NCBI RefSeq assembly: GCF_017571465.1
Contig: NZ_JAGETV010000020.1
Span: 1-43,619, forward strand
Direction of reading: 5' to 3'
DNA from: Thiomicrorhabdus marina
GTDB taxonomy: Bacteria; Pseudomonadota; Gammaproteobacteria; Thiomicrospirales; Thiomicrospiraceae
Length of the DNA: 43,619 bases
Part shown: positions 7,310 to 14,606 of the stretch, piece by piece
How positions within the stretch are numbered: position 1 is the first letter of the stretch
Layout of the letters: the number at the start of each line of letters is the position of its first letter
Made by a program: the position numbers and the translations under genes
Notes under the pieces: generated by a model
Database searches by the model: none
What the model saw: only the letters and a program-made list of their open reading frames with translations
What the model was told of the DNA's origin: nothing

Positions 7310-9523
7310 TTACAGGAATTCGAAAGAACCGTCTTTATAGCTCACTTTGATTAGACCACTATCAGTTTCTTCGATAACACCTACCGTCAGACCATCGACC
7401 ATAATATGCGCGATTTCACCGGCAGCATAGGAATCATTAACTATCAACTGAGTACCGTTTTGGTCAGTAATCACAATATCTTCGTTGATTGAAGCAATCA
7501 TGATGTCATAGATAATTGCCATCGCATCCGCTTTGGTGGTTGCCAAGGTAACAGCAGTATCAAGCGTTAAAGAGCGTTCACCCTGACGTAGAGTCAGGCT
7601 AGTTTCGCCGGTACGCAATGCCGTACGATTACTTTCTAGAGAAACGGTAACATCCGACAATTCACCAAGGTCTAACGCAAAAACTAGACTTGCATTAAAT
7701 GCCATAAATGCATCCGCCGTTTCGTCAATCAAGTGATTATTATCCGCATCGTAGAAATCAGCAATATCCGGCAAGCTCGCCGAAAAACTTAAATCCGTTG
7801 CTTGCTCTCCGGCAGTCACAGAACCGCTGAAAGAGAAAGATTTCGGTAACGCCACAGCTTTAACCAAATATTCACCGGCGTTTTGGGTTTGCTGTTCGCT
7901 ATAGTAAGTTGCGAAATCACTCGAAATAGTCCCACCGAAAACCACATCACTACTCTCTGAAGTCGCAACCGTCAAACTAACACCAGATTGAAAATCAACC
8001 GCTAAAGAACCATCTGTCAAAGTCGAATCGCTCGCACCATTAATAGCAAGAGACAAAGCGCTGTCTTCTAACTCAAGAACGGTCGAAGACGTGACAATGA
8101 CACCGTTCGCAGCGGAAGTCGAAAGTTCAAAATTTACACTGCTATCCGAATCCAGATAATTACCGGTAAAACTCAATGTCAGATTAACCAACTGAGAACC
8201 GGTATCCGCATCGGTAAAAGTCAAAGTTCCCGAGAAATCGCCCGTCTCGCTATCGTTTGCAGCGCTAATGCTTACCGAGCCTGAATCGAACTCGAAATCA
8301 TCGTCTTCGGTAAAGGTCTTGTTTTCATCAAGTTGACCGTTTTCGTCAAATTTTAGTGACTGAATCGCTGAAGACAGAACATTAAACACATGAACCATTG
8401 AAACAACTGGATTATCTGCCGTTTCCAAGTTATTTAGCAAAGTTACCGCCGAATCGACTTCGGTGGTAAAGCTAGTACCGAAATTCGGATCGGTAATGGT
8501 CGCTTCGGTGTTTTGTGCATAATCGCGAATATCAGCAACCAAAGCCTTAGCTTTACCGACGGCGTCTGCGGTAGCCGAATCTAATGGCGTATTCGGAACG
8601 CTTCCGGAACCGGAATTATCTGCATCATCTTGCAAATCCTTAAAGGCTTCATCTACATTGGCATTATTAATGCCGGCATGCTCCATCGTTCGTTTCGCCT
8701 GATCAATAATGTCTTGTAAAGAGATAGCTTGGTCGGATTCATCCGTTCCAACTAACGAGCCTGTGTCAATATAAGAACTGATCAGTTTCACCATCTCTTC
8801 CTGCAAGGTTGTACCGTTATCCTTGGCAAGATTAGCTAAGGCTGCCGAAAGTGCTGCCAACACAATTGCCTGATCGTCAACCGCATTGGCATCGGTGATA
8901 TCGGCTGGAAATACATTGAGAATATTTAGGTTTAATAAAGCGCTGACTTCTGCATTGGCCAAAAGAATTGCAGCGGCATCGAAATTTGCCGTAGCTTTGG
9001 CTTTTTCAGCAGCCATGTGAGAAAACGGTGTGATACTCACTTTAATTTCATGTGCATTCGATTGCGCTTTATCTAGCAAGGCTGTCATCAAGAAAGCGCC
9101 GGCGCCCGGTTTAAACCATTCACCGAAATCAATTATTCCATTATTATCTTCGATGCCATCATCGGATGGACGGTCGCCACAGCCTTCGACTGCATCACAT
9201 TTCATTTGCGAATCTTCATCCAAAGACAAAGTAATTTGAAGCGGGCCGCCGCCATAATTACCCGGAATAGTTACGCTGTAAAAACCATTTTCATCGGTGT
9301 CGACTGATGTAAACGTTCTTAGTGTTTGCTTAGCCGCCCCTAACTCTTGAACAGAAATTACGCCGTTCTTTACGATCCCTTTAGCAGCGACACCGGAAAC
9401 GGTTGCGCCGGAAAATTCTGTATTAGTGTCATTATCGGAACCGGAAAAACATCCAGAAAGGCTTACAGAAGCGGCAATAATCGCTGACCCGAGAATTGAG
9501 CGTTTGAAAAATTTAGTGGTCAT
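7310..9523 (-). CDS. Large surface or periplasmic lipoprotein of unknown function
   Basis: 737 residues, not recognised. The signal ends in a lipobox (SLSGC, C25). Residues 40-105 (SGATVSGVAAKG...ENGFYSVTIPG) look like a small carboxypeptidase-regulatory or Ig-like beta domain. An alpha-helical Ala-rich middle follows (about 160-400). The C-terminal half is Ser/Thr/Asp-rich and beta-like (repeated S-x-S and D-S patterns), which suggests a secreted adhesin-like or scaffold region. Four cysteines are clear in the N-terminal part. AGGATG is spaced correctly before the ATG. It diverges from the PhoX-like lipoprotein gene at 9938, sharing the 414-nt intergenic region. Role in the phosphatase cluster is guesswork. 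Confidence 0.7.
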   Translation of the reverse strand: MTTKFFKRSILGSAIIAASVSLSGCFSGSDNDTNTEFSGATVSGVAAKGIVKNGVISVQELGAAKQTLRTFTSVDTDENGFYSVTIPGNYGGGPLQITLSLDEDSQMKCDAVEGCGDRPSDDGIEDNNGIIDFGEWFKPGAGAFLMTALLDKAQSNAHEIKVSITPFSHMAAEKAKATANFDAAAILLANAEVSALLNLNILNVFPADITDANAVDDQAIVLAALSAALANLAKDNGTTLQEEMVKLISSYIDTGSLVGTDESDQAISLQDIIDQAKRTMEHAGINNANVDEAFKDLQDDADNSGSGSVPNTPLDSATADAVGKAKALVADIRDYAQNTEATITDPNFGTSFTTEVDSAVTLLNNLETADNPVVSMVHVFNVLSSAIQSLKFDENGQLDENKTFTEDDDFEFDSGSVSISAANDSETGDFSGTLTFTDADTGSQLVNLTLSFTGNYLDSDSSVNFELSTSAANGVIVTSSTVLELEDSALSLAINGASDSTLTDGSLAVDFQSGVSLTVATSESSDVVFGGTISSDFATYYSEQQTQNAGEYLVKAVALPKSFSFSGSVTAGEQATDLSFSASLPDIADFYDADNNHLIDETADAFMAFNASLVFALDLGELSDVTVSLESNRTALRTGETSLTLRQGERSLTLDTAVTLATTKADAMAIIYDIMIASINEDIVITDQNGTQLIVNDSYAAGEIAHIMVDGLTVGVIEETDSGLIKVSYKDGSFEFL

Positions 9524-9937
9524 AACATCCTCGTTTGAATGATTTCAAATGAAATAGATCGCGACAGCAATCAAGCAGCGCAAAAATTAATGAGCACTAT
9601 TAAAAAGCATAAAAATAAAAGATTTATTGCATAACACGATGTTTAACAAAATCTTCATATGCCGACCAACATAAAAAACCAAATTGGATTTAATTTGTAA
9701 TCAAAACCAGCCAGCAAGCGAAATAAGTATCCGGTTAAGAAAACTTAAAGTCACAACTCATTTGAAAGTTAAACTTCTGCCCGAATAAAAAGATCATTTT
9801 CTCCCCAACTCCACACAATGTAGCCCGTCATAAAAGCTTCTTAATTATGAAACTTAGGCGCCATTTTTTCGTAACACTCCTTAGCTAATATCTTCGCTGT
9901 TTTTATTGTTCAACATCACCAGCAAGGAACCAACACA
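9524..9937. promoter_or_regulatory. Shared 414-nt divergent promoter region
   Basis: No gene is visible. The region is A/T-rich and lies between two divergent lipoprotein genes, so it should hold two promoters. CCGTCAT at 9825-9831 followed by AAAA resembles one half of a Pho box, but the second half is poor (3 of 7 matches), so no operator is claimed. The plus-strand gene has a good AAGGAA ribosome site. Confidence 0.4.
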
Positions 9938-11830
9938 ATGAAACTTAATAAGCTATCTATTGCTTTAGCGACCGTGCTTACAGGAAGTACGCTTTCTTTA
10001 GTAGGCTGTATTGACGAATCCGTTCTAGTCACAACACCTACCACAGAAACAGAAGTAAAAGCGGTTCAATCAGTCGAATTCACTAGCACGCCAGCACCTA
10101 GCACTGCTGAAGAAATGGCTATGACTTATACCACTTCTAAAGCTATCGTTAAGTATGAAGACGGTACTTCAGAAACTTTCGATCTTGAGTACGAAAAACT
10201 ATTCACGACTCTAGATACTGTTGGTAACAACGCCTACCCAGCTGGTCAGCTTTATGACATGGACGGCTCACCGCTTTTCGATCCAAACGGCGCGCCACTT
10301 CTAGCCGAAACACCTGACTCAAACAGCCTACTTAAAGTTGGCGATAACATCTTCCTAGTTTCTCACCTTGAATATGACTGGCTATATGCTGACGGTACTC
10401 GTGCTTCTTCGCGTGCGCCAATGGGTATGCTGCAAACTTCGATCTCGCAAGATGCTGCAACCGGTGATCTTGATGCAGTTGACCAAAAACCAATCGACTT
10501 CTCTGGTGTTGACGGTCTATGGATTCCATGTTTCGGTTCACAAACACCTTGGAACACTCACCTAGGTTCGGAAGAAGATTACGACATGCAGTACAACCCG
10601 CTAAACAGCAGCTACTCACGCACTGAAGCGGCAATCGAAGTCATGTCTAGCATGTACTTCAACAACACGAAAACGGCTAACCCTTACCACTATGGTTACT
10701 TCCCTGAAGTAACAGTTAACGAAGACGGTTCAAACGAAGTCGTTAAGCACTATTCAATGGGTCGCGGTACTTGGGAAGCAGGTAAAGTCATGCCGGATTC
10801 ACGCACGGTTTACTACGGTGACGACGGTACTAACGTTGCACTATTCATGTACGTTGCTGACACAGCAGGCGACCTATCTTCTGGCTCTCTATACGCTGGT
10901 AAAGTCGCTCAAACCGGTGATTACGCAGGAAATATGTCTTGGATTAAACTTGGCTCAGCGACGGATACTGAAGTTAAAACGCTAGCGGACAACAATACTT
11001 TTGATGACATTTTCTACAATGCTGCATTCGATACAGCAACTGAAACTTGTCCAGCTGTTGACGGCGTCCAAACAACACATGTTCGTGCCGGTTCAACTTT
11101 CGATGAATGTCTAGCCGTTAAACCTGGTAAAGAACAAGCAGCCGCTTTCCTAGAGTCACGTCGTTACGCAGCACTGAAAGGTGCTACCGTTGAGTGGAAC
11201 AAAATGGAAGGTATCGCGGTTAACTCTGGCGACAACAAACTTTACATGGCAATCTCTTACCTAGATAAAGGCATGCTTGACCAAGGTCTTCCAGCAGACA
11301 TGGAACACCTAAAAATGGCGAAAGTAAACGCTGGTGCAACCTTCACTATGCCAATGCAAGCGGGTCAAGTAGACAGCGACAGCAACGCAATCAACTCGAA
11401 CCACGTAGTGACTTCTTTCATGGTTGAAGACTTACTAATGGGTCGCGATATCGCAACTGATGCACTAGGTAACACTGCAGATCCTAACTACATCGCAAAC
11501 ACAGATAACATCGCGTTCTCTGACAAGATGCGCACTCTGTTTGTCGGTGAAGACTCTGGTACTCACGTAAACAACTTCGTATGGGCATACAACGTCGATA
11601 CTAAGCAACTTTCTCGTATCTTGACTAACGTAGCCGGTGCAGAAGCAACGGGTCTGCAAGTTGTTGACGATATAAACGGTTATGCATACATCATGTCTAA
11701 CTCGCAACACCACGGTGACTACATCAGCTCAATGAACGCTGACGTTGAAGCGGCGGTTGAAGCAACTGGTAAAATCAATAAATTTGATGCTAACTTCGGT
11801 TATATCAAAGGGATGCCAGCTATCAAATAA
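9938..11830 (+). CDS. PhoX-like (DUF839) lipoprotein, probably highly expressed
   Basis: A 630-residue lipoprotein (lipobox LVGC, C24). WIPCFGSQTPWNTHLGSEED at 195-214 aligns with the PhoX metal block of the gene at 4176, keeping the first Cys (C198) and two acidic residues (E212, E213). Later blocks also align: TVYYGDDGTNVALFMYVAD with VVYMGDDERGEFLYRY, and KMEGIAVN with PEWVAVN. It is therefore a diverged DUF839 member, membrane-anchored rather than Tat-exported. Phosphatase activity is plausible but not shown. Codon use is strongly biased (CTA for Leu, GGT, CGT, AAC), like rpmB and the peroxiredoxin gene in this window and unlike the cytochrome gene downstream, so high expression is likely. 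A dihaem cytochrome lipoprotein follows, beyond a terminator. Confidence 0.82.
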   Translation: MKLNKLSIALATVLTGSTLSLVGCIDESVLVTTPTTETEVKAVQSVEFTSTPAPSTAEEMAMTYTTSKAIVKYEDGTSETFDLEYEKLFTTLDTVGNNAYPAGQLYDMDGSPLFDPNGAPLLAETPDSNSLLKVGDNIFLVSHLEYDWLYADGTRASSRAPMGMLQTSISQDAATGDLDAVDQKPIDFSGVDGLWIPCFGSQTPWNTHLGSEEDYDMQYNPLNSSYSRTEAAIEVMSSMYFNNTKTANPYHYGYFPEVTVNEDGSNEVVKHYSMGRGTWEAGKVMPDSRTVYYGDDGTNVALFMYVADTAGDLSSGSLYAGKVAQTGDYAGNMSWIKLGSATDTEVKTLADNNTFDDIFYNAAFDTATETCPAVDGVQTTHVRAGSTFDECLAVKPGKEQAAAFLESRRYAALKGATVEWNKMEGIAVNSGDNKLYMAISYLDKGMLDQGLPADMEHLKMAKVNAGATFTMPMQAGQVDSDSNAINSNHVVTSFMVEDLLMGRDIATDALGNTADPNYIANTDNIAFSDKMRTLFVGEDSGTHVNNFVWAYNVDTKQLSRILTNVAGAEATGLQVVDDINGYAYIMSNSQHHGDYISSMNADVEAAVEATGKINKFDANFGYIKGMPAIK

Positions 11831-11850
11831 TCCATAACTTTTGGATTCTA

Positions 11851-11875
11851 AAAGCCAGCTTTATGCTGGCTTTTT
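11851..11875 (+). terminator. Terminator after the PhoX-like lipoprotein gene
   Basis: A 9-bp perfect stem (AAAGCCAGC, loop TTTAT) is followed by T residues, 20 nt past the stop codon. The dihaem cytochrome gene starts only 31 nt later, so it is probably read by partial read-through and expressed at a lower level. Confidence 0.85.
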
Positions 11876-11905
11876 GTGCACTATACAATGTAAATAGGAA
11901 TCATA

Positions 11906-13891
11906 ATGAATAACATTAAAACATCATTCCTGTTGGCTGGGATTTCACTTTTATTGACCGCTTGCGGCGATGTCACGGAGACACCAACCAACCTTATCGA
12001 TAACACCGATGAAGGTACGACAACTGCGGCAACGCAGTCGGCACTGATCGGAAGTTATATCAATCCGGTTGTCTTTGAAGGTAACCCTTACCCGCAAGTG
12101 CCGGCACAATGTCATACCGAAACCAGCCTTGGTCGCCAAAATGCCTGTCTTTTCTGTCATACCAACGGCCTTTATAAACAAGGACTGGGGAATAACAATC
12201 CGCAAGCCGGCGCCATGCCGCAAGTTAATTTTCAAATCGACTATGGTTTTGACCCCTACAGCGCGCAAGCGCCGACCGCCGCCAAAAACTACTGGTTAAA
12301 CACTCTAAGTCCAGAAACCTTGCTTGCAGCAATCACTGCTATGGATATTGATCCAAACGAATGGAACATGCAGGACTATATTCAAGAAGACAACTGGCAA
12401 GCCGCTTATAACCTAAGACTTGGCAAAAGCAGCGATTGGGACAGCGGTTACGACCAACCTTTCCGCCTATTGCCTGGCCTCAATCCGGCGGCACTACCAG
12501 CAGATAATGACGGTTTCGTACGCTCTAACGATGCCAAAGACATCTATTTCAACGATGATTTCGGAGGCAATACCGGTTGGCGCGCCATTAACTTTATGCC
12601 GTACGGCATCTTCAGTCCAATGACCGGTTCGGTTTCCGGCATTTATATTCGTCTCGCCGCACCGTTTATGCAGAACAGTTCTGGAGACTTCGACCTAGCC
12701 ATCTACCAACAGAACCTTGATCTATTACGCGATGCAATCCAAAACCGCCTGACCGAAACTTCACCGACAAACTATTTCGGCGCCGCATCGGCAATTAAAG
12801 TGGTGGCAGGAAGTTATCCGCAAGGCACAGAACTGGCACACCCGCTGCATTATGTCGACACCACTGCCGACGGAAGCAACGGTAAATTACCTGGTATGCG
12901 TGCCACTCGTGTTAAAGAAGTCCGTTATATGTATAAAGACGAAGACTTTAATCCTATGGAAGCCAGACCGGGGGACGGTACCGGTGACCAAATCTATGGC
13001 AATGATAAACAAGGTTGGGTCGACAATGGTTCCGGTTGGTTACTAGCCGGTTACATCGAAGATAAAAACGGCGATTTGCGCCCACAAACCCGACAAGAAC
13101 TTACCCAATGTATCGGCTGCCATTCAGGATTCCACTACCAGACCAAAGATCCTAACTTTACTAGCGGTACCGGAAATACTGTCGATAGTACTTGGTCATT
13201 TCCACGCGCTTTCAACTCCGATTTAGGTTGGCAGGAAATGGACTACCTCGGAACCAAGATTCGTGATGGTGTCGCTACTTCCACAACACCGGAGCCAATC
13301 AATCGTCATGCAGATATTGGCGAATTTGCTCTATTGTTAAACCATACCGTCAGTGCAAACCTTTATGGTGTAATGCCGCAATCCATTGAAGCAGGTTTGC
13401 AAACGGCGATTAATACAGAGAGTGGTTATTCCAGCAACTGGACAGCGATTAAAACCGATAATGCGGTCAATTTCGAACAGAGCGTGACCTTACGCCAAAC
13501 ACTATTACGTGAATATGTTGTTAGTAAAGACTACTTGAATCAAGACGGTACCATTAAAGGTTTCCTGCTTTATCCTGAAGCCGAGGACGCCATTGAGAAT
13601 GCTCGTCGCTATCGTCAAGTCGTTGCCACCCAGCGTTATATTTACGGTAAAGATGTATTTTCGGAAACGCCGATTAGCTACCTCCACTACCGTGATTCCT
13701 CAATTGCAGAAGTAAAGAACGACGGTACGCCTTATCAGTTTGGCGAAATCATTAGCGAGCGCTCTATTCAATTGGATGAACCGACTCGCTTTGACTATAA
13801 AGCCGGAGACGGCATCACACTAATTGAAGAAGATAAACCATTTAACGAAGGCGGTACCTACTTCCCAGATTATGTGCCTTATCTTCAGTAA
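11906..13891 (+). CDS. Dihaem c-type cytochrome lipoprotein of unrecognised family
   Basis: 661 residues with lipobox LTAC (C20) and two haem-binding sites, CLFCH at 81-85 and CIGCH at 402-406, separated by about 320 residues. An extra QCH at 69-70 precedes the first haem. The large Trp/Tyr/Asn-rich domains between and after the haems match no family I know. It is not a MauG/CcpA peroxidase (no recognisable motifs) nor a standard class I cytochrome. It follows the PhoX-like lipoprotein gene by 75 nt with a terminator between. AGGAAT precedes the ATG. An electron-transfer function at the inner or outer membrane facing the periplasm or the outside is inferred from the haem motifs and lipid anchor; the partner is unknown. 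Confidence 0.75.
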   Translation: MNNIKTSFLLAGISLLLTACGDVTETPTNLIDNTDEGTTTAATQSALIGSYINPVVFEGNPYPQVPAQCHTETSLGRQNACLFCHTNGLYKQGLGNNNPQAGAMPQVNFQIDYGFDPYSAQAPTAAKNYWLNTLSPETLLAAITAMDIDPNEWNMQDYIQEDNWQAAYNLRLGKSSDWDSGYDQPFRLLPGLNPAALPADNDGFVRSNDAKDIYFNDDFGGNTGWRAINFMPYGIFSPMTGSVSGIYIRLAAPFMQNSSGDFDLAIYQQNLDLLRDAIQNRLTETSPTNYFGAASAIKVVAGSYPQGTELAHPLHYVDTTADGSNGKLPGMRATRVKEVRYMYKDEDFNPMEARPGDGTGDQIYGNDKQGWVDNGSGWLLAGYIEDKNGDLRPQTRQELTQCIGCHSGFHYQTKDPNFTSGTGNTVDSTWSFPRAFNSDLGWQEMDYLGTKIRDGVATSTTPEPINRHADIGEFALLLNHTVSANLYGVMPQSIEAGLQTAINTESGYSSNWTAIKTDNAVNFEQSVTLRQTLLREYVVSKDYLNQDGTIKGFLLYPEAEDAIENARRYRQVVATQRYIYGKDVFSETPISYLHYRDSSIAEVKNDGTPYQFGEIISERSIQLDEPTRFDYKAGDGITLIEEDKPFNEGGTYFPDYVPYLQ

Positions 13892-13937
13892 ACCACTATA
13901 TATTCACACGCCTTAAAAATAAGACAAATGAATAACC

Positions 13938-13974
13938 TGCAAGCGCTTGAAATAACAACGGAAAAGCGCTTGCA
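13938..13974 (+). terminator. Possible terminator hairpin after the dihaem cytochrome gene
   Basis: TGCAAGCGCTT at 13938-13948 and its perfect complement at 13964-13974 form an 11-bp stem with a 15-nt loop. Only a short T-run follows, so it may be a weak terminator or a stabilising hairpin. Confidence 0.5.
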
Positions 13975-14045
13975 TTTACCCAAGCTTTCATGGATAATTC
14001 CGCGTTCTTATTTCTGGCTCAAAGTTATTTAGCTGGTGAATATAG

Positions 14046-14061
14046 AAATATTCGAATATTT
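14046..14061. promoter_or_regulatory. 16-bp palindrome upstream of rpmB
   Basis: AAATATTCGAATATTT is a perfect palindrome 66 nt before the rpmB start codon, in A/T-rich DNA likely to contain the promoter. It could be a regulator site or simply A/T-rich sequence. Confidence 0.3.
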
Positions 14062-14127
14062 TTATTTAACGATTTTTTAGTTAATTCAATGAGTTAATTA
14101 AGATTTCATACTAGAAGGGATTGTGAA

Positions 14128-14364
14128 ATGTCTAGAGTATGCCAAGTAACAGGAAAACGTCCTGTAGTCGGTAACAATGTTTCCCACTCTCACCGTAAAA
14201 CTCGTCGTCGCTTCCTACCAAACTTGCACACGCACCGTTTTTGGTCTGAAGCAGAGAGCCGTTTTGTAAAACTACGCGTATCAACTGCTGGTATGCGCAA
14301 CATCGACAAGAACGGTATTGACGCTGTGATCGCTGATATGCGTTCACGTGGTGAGAAGGTCTAA
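14128..14364 (+). CDS. rpmB: 50S ribosomal protein L28
   Basis: 78 residues, the standard length, beginning [12 protein letters not shown] with [13 protein letters not shown], the recognisable L28 N-terminal region. It is a component of the large ribosomal subunit. GAAGGGA lies 8 nt upstream of the ATG. rpmG follows after 12 nt. Codon use is that of a highly expressed gene. In related genomes radC usually lies upstream and mutM downstream. Confidence 0.98.
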   Translation: MSRVCQVTGKRPVVGNNVSHSHRKTRRRFLPNLHTHRFWSEAESRFVKLRVSTAGMRNIDKNGIDAVIADMRSRGEKV

Positions 14365-14376
14365 GGAGACTAAATC

Positions 14377-14529
14377 ATGCGCGATAAGATCAAATTAAAG
14401 TCCACTGAATCTGCTTATTACTATACTACGGATAAGAATAAGAAGAACATGGCTGGCAAATTCGAGATCAAGAAATACGACCCAATCGTTCGTAAACACG
14501 TCTTGTTCAAAGAAGCTAAAATCAAGTAA
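14377..14529 (+). CDS. rpmG: 50S ribosomal protein L33
   Basis: 50 residues: [20 protein letters not shown] then [16 protein letters not shown] and a C-terminal [13 protein letters not shown]. This is the cysteine-free (zinc-independent) form of L33. AAGGAG overlaps the end of the 12-nt gap after rpmB, so the two are cotranscribed. A strong terminator follows. Confidence 0.97.
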   Translation: MRDKIKLKSTESAYYYTTDKNKKNMAGKFEIKKYDPIVRKHVLFKEAKIK

Positions 14530-14552
14530 TCTTACCCAGATTATGTTGAGAG

Positions 14553-14581
14553 ACCCGATCCACAAGATCGGGTTTTTTTTT
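14553..14581 (+). terminator. Terminator of rpmB-rpmG
   Basis: CCCGATC and GATCGGG enclose CACAA and are followed by nine T. It starts 25 nt past the rpmG stop codon. Confidence 0.95.
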
Positions 14582-14606
14582 ATCTAAAATTTACCGGCGA
14601 AATCTT

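Noticed and set aside
9825-9842. Pho box before the PhoX-like lipoprotein gene
   Set aside because: Only the first half-site matches (6 of 7); the second matches 3 of 7. Too weak to call.
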